DNA from: Myrica gale
Lineage: Eukaryota; Streptophyta; Magnoliopsida; Fagales; Myricaceae
Direction of reading: 5' to 3'
Length of the DNA: 64,000 nt
Assembly: GCA_963930655.1 (NCBI GenBank)
Contig: OZ005613.1
Coordinates: 11,850,501-11,914,500 of the forward strand
In this document: one piece after another, positions 11,226-20,971 of the stretch
How the letters are laid out: each line of letters starts with the position of its first letter
Numbering within the stretch: position 1 is the first letter of the stretch
Notes under the pieces: model-generated
Told to the model about the DNA's origin: nothing
The model's database searches: none
What the model saw: the letters and a program-made list of their open reading frames with translations, nothing else
Position numbers and translations under genes: made by a program

Positions 11226-12184
11226 CAACTATTGTTGTTTTGTCAGGTCCACTTTTCAACGATCGTGTGCCTATTATCGTTCAATGCTTGATCGGTTTCA
11301 ATTTCATTTATCAAACATAAGATTTTTTATCTTCTCCATCTTGTATTTGAGGGAGGCTGATAGAGATAATATCATGATCAGTAAAAGTTACAAGGTATGG
11401 TTAAAAATGGCAAAGGGTTGATGCAATAGATGTCCACTTTTCACCTTTGTCTTTCACAATAGCTATTTGCTTAAATGTCTAGTCACAAAGTTGCTACGTA
11501 GATTGTTTTGTATCACATGCCAAGAGAGAGATCAATATTGTTTTGCGTTTCACATTTAATTGTTTAATTTTTTTGTATGGAAATTTAAAATTGTCATTCA
11601 TAGTTGTGCGAATTGAATGAAATGAAGGACTACCCTGAACCTACAAGTTCTTATACATATGGAAACTTTGGTTTTAGATAGTGGGTGTGAAAGTTTTAGA
11701 ATGTGATCCAGCTATACATACTTGAACTTGGTTTCGAAAGTCGCTATACTGTTTGTAAAATTCTTTAGTTGCAATGGCTTTTTCATGAGTTAGTTTTGTT
11801 TTGGGAATCCAAATGACTTTAAAATAGCTGAAGAATTAAAAAAGTGCTCTTTTACGTTGAAATAGGTCATAGTGAAATGTCTAATAAGTTGAGTGTGCCA
11901 TCAAGCCTTGATAGGATTAAATAACTGTACAAAGTTTAAGTGTACCATCAAGCCTTGACATGATTAAAGAATTGTAGGTATAATGGGTTGCCAAGCATGC
12001 CCATTACATGCATCCGTGAGGCATCTGTCACGAATTGAACAAGGTGGAGTATTAGGAGGATGGACATTGGCACATATATCTGTCTTAATTAGTCACTAAG
12101 GAAAATATTCTTGAATAATATTTAGTTAACTTAGAAAAAGATTTGATCTTAAAATATTTATAAGATCAATTTGGTTGGTTGTTC
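11226..12184. other. Intergenic; small tandem duplication at 11892-11977
   Basis: No coding signal was recognised. A block containing CCATCAAGCCTTGA occurs twice about 47 bp apart in the stretch 11892-11977, a short diverged tandem duplication. Confidence 0.45.
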
Positions 12185-12400
12185 GCTACAGGGTAGCCTA
12201 ATGGTCAGGAAAGGCCTTGAGATAACGGTATAACTTGGAAATTTTGAGTTCCAATCGCACTAAAATCAGACTCGTAACTTGTCTGGAAAGAATGGTTGCG
12301 CTTTCTCTTCTTATTCAAAATTTACCAGTCGGGTGTGGGTCCACGAGGAACTCATGTGAATTCTCCAATACACCCAAAGTGATTTTCTAAGTCAAAGCCG
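12185..12400 (+). mobile_element. Probable tRNA-derived SINE
   Basis: TAGCCTAATGG (12194-12204) fits the polymerase III A box. GAGTTCCAATCGC (about 12247) is a degenerate B box about 45 bp downstream. The following text, including CTTGTCTGGAAAG and GTGTGGGTCCACGAGG, has the wording of plant tRNA-derived SINE bodies. No clear target duplication or simple 3' tail was identified, so the ends are approximate. Confidence 0.5.
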
Positions 12401-12651
12401 AACTATGCGTGACTCAAGAATTAGGTTTAGGGTAGAGCTGCCATGAAACCCATGAACTCCAACCACCAGACAAAAGTTATTGTGTGAGTGAGGTTATTGT
12501 GTGAGTGTGTGAGTGAGCGGGTGAAATTAGAAGTTGAGAAATCTAATTGCGGAGAAAATGTCACGTCATTTAATGAACCGACCCACTAATCTAACCCGCG
12601 AAACCCCAACCACCATGCTTCCAAACTAACATCCACAGTCTCTCCTTCGCC

Positions 12652-12658
12652 TATAAAA
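12652..12658 (+). promoter_or_regulatory. TATA box of the small secreted-protein gene
   Basis: TATAAAA lies 56 bp upstream of the ATG at 12714, leaving room for a 5' leader of about 30 bases. Its position matches a plant core promoter. Confidence 0.7.
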
Positions 12659-12713
12659 CCCAATTGTTCTCAACTCTGGATCTTCAATCTTCAGGTTCCT
12701 GATCTTTCGATAC

Positions 12714-13064
12714 ATGGCTTCCAGACTCAACCTTCTCCCCCTTCTCTTTCTTGTTCCTTTGCTTCTTAGCAACTTGCACCTATGTTGGGCATCTCGTCTC
12801 TTGTTGGACCTAAAGGAGCCAATGCAAACAGAAATGGCCGGAGCCTATTCATCCCCACTACTTCGAACCACCTCCAGGTCGGCAGCTGCAACTTCCCTCG
12901 AAACCATGCAGAGTACTGTTTCAAGCCCCATGCCGCAACCGCAGCTATCCTTGCGAGAATCCATGTTTCTTCCAGACCCCATCACTAACATCGGTCCACT
13001 GTTTCCATTTCGTGGCCTGCCCACCATTATCCCTAAGTTTCCTCCAATACCCACTGGGATTTGA
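12714..13064 (+). CDS. Small secreted protein with proline-containing C-terminus, unrecognised family
   Basis: This is a complete 116-residue frame. Residues 1-26 form a clear signal peptide: MASR, a leucine-rich hydrophobic core, then cleavage probably after LCWA. The mature part is about 90 residues, serine- and methionine-containing, with the end FPFRGLPTIIPKFPPIPTGI, which resembles the proline-rich tails of small plant cell-wall or apoplastic proteins. There are no cysteines in the mature part, so it is not a defensin-type peptide. A TATA box lies 56 bp upstream and an AATAAA is present at about 13336 downstream, so the unit looks like a complete intronless gene. The function is unknown; it probably acts in the cell wall or apoplast. 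Confidence 0.7.
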   Translation: MASRLNLLPLLFLVPLLLSNLHLCWASRLLLDLKEPMQTEMAGAYSSPLLRTTSRSAAATSLETMQSTVSSPMPQPQLSLRESMFLPDPITNIGPLFPFRGLPTIIPKFPPIPTGI

Positions 13065-13340
13065 GAATTCATACTCGTCACAAGAGACTGAGGGTGGAAA
13101 AGGGACCCCATGAAGCACTATGTAACCATGTTGCATGTACCATTTCATCGCTTAGGATGCATATAGAATATATTCGGTAGAATCATGCAACGCAGTATTA
13201 TTGGTGCTTAGAGAAAAGAAAAGAGAAACATAATGTCATTGTATTGTTAACCCAAAATCTCTCTCACTAGCTCGCATGGCACAAGCTAGCTAGGCGTGAG
13301 AGTTGTAGTTGATTTCCTTTGATATATTGAAAGTTAATAA

Positions 13341-13518
13341 AGCTAATATTGTCATTAATCCTTCGTATTGAAATGAGTGTCATCTCAGAAAAGTTTCAGT
13401 GATCCAAAATGCGTAATCTAGCCCAATAAGCTAATATCGTCGTTAATCCTTCGTATATTCAAATAAGTGTCATCTCAGAGAAGTTTAAGCAGTGATCCAA
13501 AATGCGTAAACTGGCCCG
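13341..13518 (+). repeat. Two-copy tandem repeat, period 88 bp
   Basis: AGCTAATATTGTC at 13341 and AGCTAATATCGTC at 13429 start two adjacent copies. Both continue with TTAATCCTTCGTAT, then GTGTCATCTCAGA, then GATCCAAAATGCGTAA. The copies differ by a few substitutions and small indels. Confidence 0.8.
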
Positions 13519-13928
13519 AAAACCTGATTAGAAGAAAAAAAAGGCAACGATCCATAATAAATGCTAGCTGGGAACGTCCCAGCTTATATAGTTGCATGTG
13601 TCTAAACGTGTCCAACTAATGATGTTTGGACCGATCATTTAGACTTCATCCCTCTGCAGCACGCAGTACAGCAATTTCAGATAAAAAAAAAAAACATTCC
13701 CTAGTATGGCAGTGCTCCATTCAGAAAGTAATTTGTTGGTCTACTCTCTGCAAAGATGATGTTTGGAATTTCTGGGTCCTAATATTCTATGAATGTCTCC
13801 GTACTTGTAGAAGATGCTTTTAACATTTACATGATAATAAATGAAAAAATTGATGAACACATCAAGACAGTCACGAGAAGCAAAAAGTAAGAAAGAATTA
13901 TCAAACACATGCTAGATAATTCTAGCCC

Positions 13929-14278
13929 TCAGCCATTAGTACGGTTAGATGAGATTTTAACGATAACTGATGATAGAGGAATATTGACAAAATGAACTTG
14001 ATTTCCAAAAAGCCCGATTCTCCCAAAGCTGGCAACAGAGCTGTTCATAGTCGCATTGAGGTATACGCTCAAGACCTGAGTCTCATTGCCAGCGATGTTG
14101 ATCACTGATCTTTGTATTGTTTTTGACTTGTTCAGTTTTGCTATCGCGATTGAAGGCAAGTTCATGTCATCACCGCTGATGGTAGAATAATAAACCCAAC
14201 AGTTTTGGCCAGTGTAATTCAAAACCACAGGAGCAGATGCATTGATGCCACAAAGAAACAGCATATAGTCATCATAAC
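13929..14278 (-). pseudogene. C-terminal exon of a subtilisin-like serine protease (SBT2-like), isolated fragment
   Basis: The minus-strand exon begins right after an acceptor (TTGCTGCAG, 14284-14279). It reads GYDDYMLFLCGINASAP, then NYTGQNCWVYYSTI, then DMNLPSIAIAKLN and SFGRIGLFGNQVHFVNIPLS. This is the end of the peptidase domain and the fibronectin-III-like C-terminal domain of plant subtilases, closest in wording to the SBT2 group. About 30 residues normally found between the AGNET and VLSVYLN motifs are missing (near 14085) without loss of frame. No catalytic exons (Asp, His, Ser) are found upstream to about 14700. The open frame continues past the acceptor to 14435, but that part looks like intron. 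Confidence 0.75.
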
Positions 14279-14718
14279 CTGCAGCAAGAATACATGCATG
14301 GGGATTAGTTTGCAGGGAACAAACATCATATAGCATGGTCTGTACCAGTTGGTCCTTATTGAATTGCAGAAGGAAACATGACATGACGTTAAGACAAAAA
14401 CAATTGCAACCCTCTTCTATTCTTCCTCTATCCAAATTTTAATTGAAATTCTTTAACTTGTAGCAAGTACTTCCTCATACAAAATAATTTCATGTTTTTT
14501 TTACCAACTGATGCAAACCACGTTATTGTATTCAGAGAGACTAGTATAAAAGTCATGAGTGCATTTGCACATCATAGAGGGAGACTACCAATTTCAAAAA
14601 CAATAAAGCCAGATGTATTGCTGCAGACTTATTTTATATATGTAACAACCTATGCGGAGCTAATTTGATTGATTCATAAAGGGAACTACAAACTCTTTCC
14701 ATTTGATCTTCGTCACTG
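14279..14718. other. Former subtilase intron and spacer, no gene seen
   Basis: AT-rich sequence follows the subtilase acceptor on its 5' side. No further subtilase exon or other family is recognised before the LINE tail at about 14719. Confidence 0.5.
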
Positions 14719-16576
14719 ATTTTTTTTTGATAAGCAAGACAATCTTATTAGAAAATGTGAAAATAGTACAAGAGACTATACCGAAATCACTAGTTCAAAC
14801 AAGCAAGAAAACTAAGAAAATCAGCAAAGGGGTCATCTAACAATGCATCAGCCTAACAGAAAAGAGAAAATAACATAGAACCCTACAACTTGGCCGAGGA
14901 TAAAGAACAACTATCGAAACATCTATGGTTCCGCTCCCTCCAAAGACTCCATCAAATACAAGCGGGTATCAATCTCCAAATAGACTTAGCTAAGGAGATA
15001 GTGAACTTTCACTCCCAACTCCACAGCACATTCACCCCTTTCTCCAGCATCACCCAATAAAAGTTAACGATACTGAGAACATGGTTCCAAAGCCCACGCC
15101 ATAGAGCAATAAAGAAGCAAATGGTCAACCGATTTTCTAGCACTCCGACAAAGATAACACCAATTAGCAATATACACTCCCATTCTCCGGAGATTATCAG
15201 TAGTAAGGATCCTCCCATGAGAAGCCTCCCACACAAAGAATGAGACTCTCAATAGACATTTCGACCTCCAGACTCCTTTCCAAGGAAAGGACCAACTCGT
15301 CTGATTAGAATACATAGATCGCACTGAAAAACCCCATCCTTTGAATCATTCCAACACAACTTGTCATCCTCTCCTCTCCTAAACGCCATCCCATACAAGA
15401 GGGAAACAAATCGGAAAAATCCTCGATCTCCCAATCGTTCGCTGATCTAATGAAAGCAACACTCCAAGCCACAAACCTAGTGTTCTCCCCCAAACCCTCC
15501 TCCACTGAAGCTTCCTTGTGGCGGGCCAACGAGAAAACAACCGGAAACACACAAGACAATGGTCTGTCACCACACCACATCATCCCAAAATCTGAACCTA
15601 TCCCCCTTACCCACCAAAAATCTGATATGGTTACTAAAGACCTCCCAACCTTTGCTAATGAATCTCCACAAACTAACACCATAGGGCCCCCGACGAGGAG
15701 GAGTCCTCCAACCACCCAACGAATACCCATATTAAGCAATAATAACCACCCTCCAAAGCCTATCCCTCTCAAGAGCAAACCGACATAGCCACTTAGACAG
15801 AAGAGCCTAATTAAAAAGAACAATACGACAGAGCCCCAACCCTCCATGCTGAAAAGGAGAACACACAAAGTCCCAATTCACAAGATAAAACTTAAGCACA
15901 TTACCCATCACATCCCTATAGGAAATCCCTCTGAATCTTTTCCAACCTAGTTGTCACCGCAACCGGAATAGGAAACCATGAAAGGAAATAAGAGAGGGTG
16001 AGTCTGCCCCCTTTAGACAAATACAAGTGTTTCCAACCCGCCAGGATCATCTCCATTCGTTCAAGAATCTCATACCAAATATGAAAACATTTGAAGTGAG
16101 CGCCCAAAGCAAGACCGAGATATTTCATAGGCAACGAGGACACACTACATCCCAAGATACCAACAAGCTTCTGAGTATTATGAACAATACCAATGGGAAT
16201 AACCTCGGACTTGGACAAGTTAATTCGAAGTCCAAAGACAACCTCAAAGCACAAAAGAAGACATCTAAGGCTCCGAAAATGACTCACCTCCGCCCCGGGC
16301 CACAACCCACCTCGAAACACTCCAAACCACCATGCTCCACCACTCTCCCCATCATGCTACTGAAGGCTTCCATAACAATGACAAACAAGAGGGGGAGAGA
16401 GGATCCCCTTGTTGCAGCCCACGGGAACTAATGAAAAAAACCTTTCAGGCAACCATTAACAATCACCGAAAACTTCACTGAAGACGCACAAAACAAGATC
16501 CACTTGCACCTTTTTTCTCCAAAGTCACACCTACGCAACATGTACAGAAGAAACTTCCAATTAACGTGATCATAAG
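14719..16576 (-). mobile_element. L1-type LINE, 3' portion (split copy 1)
   Basis: The T-run near 14720 is the minus-strand poly(A) tail. Reading upstream on the minus strand come a zf-RVT domain (FFVWEASHGRILTTDNLRRM with CYLCRSARKSVDHLLLYC, about 15280-15120) and the second half of the reverse transcriptase (KYLGLALGA near 16130, RGLQQGDPLSPLLF near 16420, [14 protein letters not shown] near 16570). Many frameshifts and stops occur. The frame is cut at 16576 in the middle of the KAY-DHVNW motif by the 2-kb LTR element and resumes at 18581. This is a dead copy. Confidence 0.85.
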
Positions 16577-18046
16577 TGCAACGCCCCGGGCCCAAACTCC
16601 ATACGAATAGATTTCCGTATAAAATACGTTTTTTTTTCACCATGGATAATCATTTATCTAAGCCCCAATATTTCAAAACTAATTTTGTACAACCTCAACA
16701 AAATATTCATAAACCGTAAAAAGCCCAAAAATTTATATTAGCATATCCGATATTTCCAATATCGATGATCTCCCAAAATAATACAATATTGAATTCCCCA
16801 ACATTAATCTTCAAATGTACTCTTGAAAACACGCCTTTGAAACACAAATATCTCTGAAGCTCCTCGAACTTCTCTAATTCCGCCAACTCTGGAAAATATG
16901 AAAATAAGGGGTGAGCTACGACTAGCTCAGTAAGTAGTAAGTCAATGAGGGTTGGGGAAAAGACAATTTTATCACAATAGCCGAAATCCAGAATAAAACA
17001 TTGTGAGTCATACCGAATCCAAAAATATCAGTTTGTAATAAAAATATCCAAGGCCACGCAATATAGGGAAATCACCAATGGTCACACAGACCTCCAGGCC
17101 ACAAAGACCTCAAAATATTAGGTCACACAGACCTCTAGGCCACAAAAACCTCCAAATACCACGAGGGGTATCAAATTGGCCACACAGACCACAAAGATAT
17201 ATCACCAGCGCAAGGACAATTTTCACAGTATGCTCAAGTTATAATTATTTCAATTGAGTTTCACGAAATTCTCAACAATCTCTTTTTACCCAAAAATTGT
17301 TCAGTTCCCCAAATAATACATCAAAACCATATAAAATGTGGTGCAAGTTCAACATCTCATTGAAGAACCACTTACATCAAAACCATATAAAATACAGTGC
17401 GAGTTCAAAATCTCATTGAAAAACCACTTACATCAAAACCATATAAAATACAGTGCAAATTCAAAATCTCATTGAAGAACCACTTACCTCGAACGTTTAA
17501 TCAATCCTTAAAGCTTCTCCAATAATTGCCGAATAATCTCTCGGAAATTAGTAGCACAACCTCAATCCCAATTTTTAGTCTCCAATATACATCTCTGCAA
17601 CTATTTATTAACCTTGATCTCTGCAGCTATTTATTAAGCCCAATCTCTGCAACTTTAAAATTCAAACATATCTCTATCCAACACTTTTAAATTCAAATTC
17701 AAGATCAAATCTTTATTCAAACCTTTAAAATCAAACTCAAGATCAAATATTTATTCAAACCTTTAAATTCGAACTCAATATCAAATCTTTATTCAAACCT
17801 TTAAATTCCAATTCAAGATCAAATCTTTATTCAAACCCTTAAATTCAAACCTTTAAATTCAAACTCAAGATCAAATCTTTATTCAAACCTTTAAATTCAA
17901 AAATAGATCACATCTCCATATCAGCACCTTTAAATTCAAAAATACAATTAAACCTCTATCCCAAAATCAAACACAAGATTAAACACTATCTCTTCATTTA
18001 AAATTCAAATTAATCACTTACACATTTTTCGGGACGGGATATTACA
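16577..18046 (-). repeat. 3' LTR of the 2-kb element, with internal tandem repeats
   Basis: The minus-strand LTR starts TGTAATATCCCGTCCCG and ends GGGGCGTTGCA. Inside are three near-identical 56-bp units starting CATCAAAACCATATAAAAT at 17319, 17375 and 17431. A longer array of roughly 38-bp units (ATCAAATCTTTATTCAAACC with AAATTCAA) covers about 17694-17910. A short CACACAGACCTC repeat lies near 17085-17175. Confidence 0.75.
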
Positions 18047-18518
18047 ATCTCCCCTCCTTGAAAGAAATTTCGTCCCCGAAATTTGCGACACCTTCCATAA
18101 AGAATAAATCCATTAACAAACCAAATCACAAATTATTCATGCTTCTGCTGCGCACTCTGATCATACAAAATCACCTCATAATTTTTTTATTAACACAATT
18201 CAAGCCTAAAACCTAAACTCATACTATATACAAGCCTAGACTATGATCAACATCAATATCCTCAAAACAAGCACATAACTTTAGCTCTTATCTGTAATAG
18301 AATGACCAAGATTTGAATTTCTTCCAAATTTAAAGTTATAATCTGATTTCAATCAAAATCCTTATGAAAATCAATGGAATTACCACATATCAAAACCTAT
18401 GCTCGGACTTCAATCAAAATCTTCCTAAGAGTCTACAGAATCACAAACCTATGCTCTCACTTCCATCAAAATCTTTCTAAGAGTCTACAGAATCATAAAT
18501 CTATCATCTGATACCATC

Positions 18519-18575
18519 TGTAACGACCCAAGGACAAGCACAGATGTGACTAGTGCTTGTCCTTGGGTCGTTACA
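18519..18575 (-). repeat. 57-bp terminal hairpin of the 2-kb element
   Basis: Two perfect 23-bp inverted arms (18519-18541 and 18553-18575) flank an 11-nt loop. The outer ends are TGTAACGACCC and GGGTCGTTACA, so the segment carries both TG and CA LTR termini. It sits where a full 5' LTR should be, 2 bp before the PBS. Confidence 0.9.
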
Positions 18576-18580
18576 ATAAG

Positions 18581-19140
18581 CCTTCTGAACAACCAACTTA
18601 CACAACATTCCAGGCACCCCCGACCTCAACCTGGAATCAATGCACTCATTGGCAATAAGAACCGAGTCCAAAATCTGCCTACCTTTGACAAAAGCATTTT
18701 GCGAAGGTGAAATAATCTTCCCCAAAAAGGCTTCAACCGATTGGCCAACACCTTGGCCAAAATCATATACACACCCCCATAAGATTAATAGAGCTGAAGT
18801 CTTTAAGCTCAACCGCCCCTGGCTTCTCGGGAATGAGGACAATGAAGGAGGAATTAAAAGCCCACACAAACATGTCATACCTAGAAAACTCATTAAACAT
18901 CAACAAAACATCATCCTTAACAATCTCCCAACAAGCTTGAAAGAAAGCAAGAGAGAACTCATCTAGGCCTGAAGCTTTGTCACAATTAAGACCAAGCACC
19001 ACCCCGGTCACCTCCTCCATATCAAAAGGTCTTTCGATCCACACCGCTTCCTCCTTCAAAATGCAATCAAACTCTAACCCGTCCAAAGAGGGACGTCACT
19101 CGAACGGTTCTGAGTATAAGGAAGAACAATACTCTACAAT
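18581..19140 (-). mobile_element. L1-type LINE, reverse-transcriptase 5' part (split copy 1 continued)
   Basis: The minus strand reads the beginning of the LINE RT: DKASGLDEFSLAFFQACW and [19 protein letters not shown] (19000-18790), then [22 protein letters not shown] and [10 protein letters not shown] (18720-18577). The next residues, DHVNW, lie across the inserted LTR element at 16576. The endonuclease and ORF1 are missing because the copy is cut at about 19140 by a second LINE. Confidence 0.85.
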
Positions 19141-19805
19141 CTTCTTTTTTTTATAAGTAAGAGAAACTTTATTATAAACCAAAAAGAGAAAAAGTAACAG
19201 TACAGAAGAACTATACTGAAGCACCTAAGCCATAGAAGCTAAAAAAGCTAATGAAATCTGAAAAATTCGAGAAAGGACAACCAAGAACAATATTAGCCCA
19301 CAAAAACAAAGAAAGCAACAGCTTGCCCTTCAACCCTACTAGAGACGAAAAAAGTGTCATTGAAGCATCTATCATTCCGCTCCCGCCAAATAACCCACCA
19401 AATGCACAAAAGGATCATCTTCCACACCATCGAAGTAAAAGGATCAATAAACTTCCTCCTCCAACCATACAACACATCAACCACCCTAGATGGCATAACC
19501 CAACAATAATTAGTTATGCTCAACAGATGATACCAAAGCTCCCTAGCCACCGAACAATGAAGGAGGATATGATCCACCGATTCCCCACAATTTCTGCATA
19601 GGAAGCACCAATGGATAACACATAATCCCCTCCTTCTCAGATTGTCAATAGTCAAGACTCTCCCATGAGCTGCCTCCCACACAAAAAAGTAAACTCTCAT
19701 AGGGACGGAGGACCGCCAAATCTGCCTCCACGAGAAACGGAGGCCAGGGTTGCAAGAGAGTATCTCATACATCGACTTTACGGAGAAATTATCATATATG
19801 GACAA
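19141..19805 (-). mobile_element. Second L1-type LINE copy, 5'-truncated
   Basis: A T-run at 19144-19151 marks the minus-strand 3' tail. One frame of 170 codons (19805-19293) carries the zf-RVT domain: WRQIWRSSVPMRVYFFVWEA, then the CFLC and HC pairs in the order expected, ending with the WRERNDRCFND block. It is related to but different from copy 1. Only the 3' end is present, as is usual for 5'-truncated LINEs. Confidence 0.8.
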
Positions 19806-20317
19806 ATTATTGAAATATAATTGTTAATTAAAACAAGTTGATAGTAATAATATATAATATTTATAATTTAAAAATATAATATGTCATAACAACTATGATC
19901 AGATATTAAGTTATGTACTTTAATTGTATAAGCTAATTAATCTCACAATATCTTTTTGTTTGAAATTAAATAATATATCATAATTAAATATTATTATATT
20001 ACCAATTATTACAAATATATATGCTCATTATAAGCATATGATAATAGATGTCTAAACTACTTAGATTTAGTCAATAAAAATACAATTACCATAACAATCA
20101 TAAATATAACTTTCATAACATAATTTATAATTCCATATGACAACTTCAATTTTCATAAGACTCTCTCTAATTCCATTTTTTATTATGTAGGTCTCCTAAA
20201 ATGTTTTTTAAACACATGAAAAAATAAAATTATGTATTAAAATGAATAAAATAATTATTAACATTAAATAAAATATAATTTTAAAATTTTTGAATTTTTA
20301 TTTTTTTTCCAAATATA
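19806..20317. other. Very AT-rich stretch, no gene seen
   Basis: Strongly AT-rich DNA with no recognised coding potential. It may be the interior of the decayed CACTA element whose end follows. Confidence 0.4.
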
Positions 20318-20562
20318 CTTATAGCGGCGTTTTTCACAGAAACGCCGCTATAGGTATACCTTTAGCAGCGGTTTTTCAACATGTAGATACCTAATTTCTA
20401 GCGGCGTTTTCAACAAGCGCTGCTAAAGGGGGGTCTATATATAGGGGCGGTCACTGACCACCGCTAAAGGTATCACCTTTAGCTAAAAAGACCGCTGCTA
20501 AAAGGGGTCTATAGCGGCGGTCTTTTTAGCGACCGCCGCTAAAGACCTGTTTTTTTGTAGTG
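20318..20562 (+). mobile_element. Right end of a CACTA (En/Spm-type) transposon
   Basis: The segment ends TTTTTTTGTAGTG, the reverse complement of the CACTACAAAAAA terminus of CACTA elements. Just inside are many inverted GCGGCGG / CCGCCGCTA motifs with TTTAGC and GCTAAA, the dense subterminal repeats typical of the superfamily. No matching left end was found upstream, so only one end is identified. Confidence 0.8.
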
Positions 20563-20971
20563 TGTTTTTTTGGAAAAAAATATAATACGTTTTGATCCGC
20601 GATAAGAGAAAACCTAAGTCCTCTCCCCCCACCCTCTAGCCTCTCCTTCGCGATCCCCTAAGGTCTCTCTCTCTCCAGCTCTCCTCCTCACAGTCACTCC
20701 CTCAGGTCTCTCTCTCTCTATTCGTCGTGTTCATCTGCCATTAGTCTCTCTCTCTATTCTCCGGCGGGCGGCTAGTGCAGCGGTCTCTGAGCTCCGGCGG
20801 GCGGATAGTGCAACGGCCAAAATTTCGACGTGAGATCTGCGATAGCTTGCGAGTTATTTAATTTTTATGTTTCTCTTTTACCTTATGTTCGTATTTTGGC
20901 CATCTGTTAGTTAGCGGACCGGATGTCGGAATGTCAAATTCCGCTTCCGACTAGTCCGCTATTCACACCTA
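20563..20971. mobile_element. Possible hAT end fragment
   Basis: The segment ends GTCCGCTATTCACACCTA, giving a terminus TAGGTGTGAATAGCGGAC. It is preceded by GACCGGATGTCGGAA-type motifs like other hAT ends in this window. The CT-rich TCTCTCTC block before it resembles a 5' leader. No transposase is present. The element identity is inferred from the end only. Confidence 0.4.

Larger units (their letters stand above)
16577..18575 (-). mobile_element. 2-kb non-autonomous gypsy-type LTR element inserted in the LINE
   Basis: A perfect 5-bp duplication ATAAG (16572-16576 and 18576-18580) flanks an insert that begins TG and ends CA. Removing the insert restores the LINE reading QKAYDHVNW. On the minus strand the order is a short 57-bp 5' end, a PBS (TGGTATCAGATGATAG, complementary at 18501-18516), about 440 bp of noncoding interior, a purine tract (AAGGAGGGGAG at about 18047-18060, preceded by AATTTCGGGGACGAAATTTC) and a 1470-bp 3' LTR. 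The tract and LTR start resemble Tekay/Del-type chromoviruses. No coding region is left. The 5' terminal repeat is not a full copy of the 3' LTR. Confidence 0.8.

Noticed and set aside
15450-16431. Plus-strand open frames of 112 and 134 codons opposite the LINE
   Set aside because: They are antisense to recognisable reverse-transcriptase sequence and have no family of their own.
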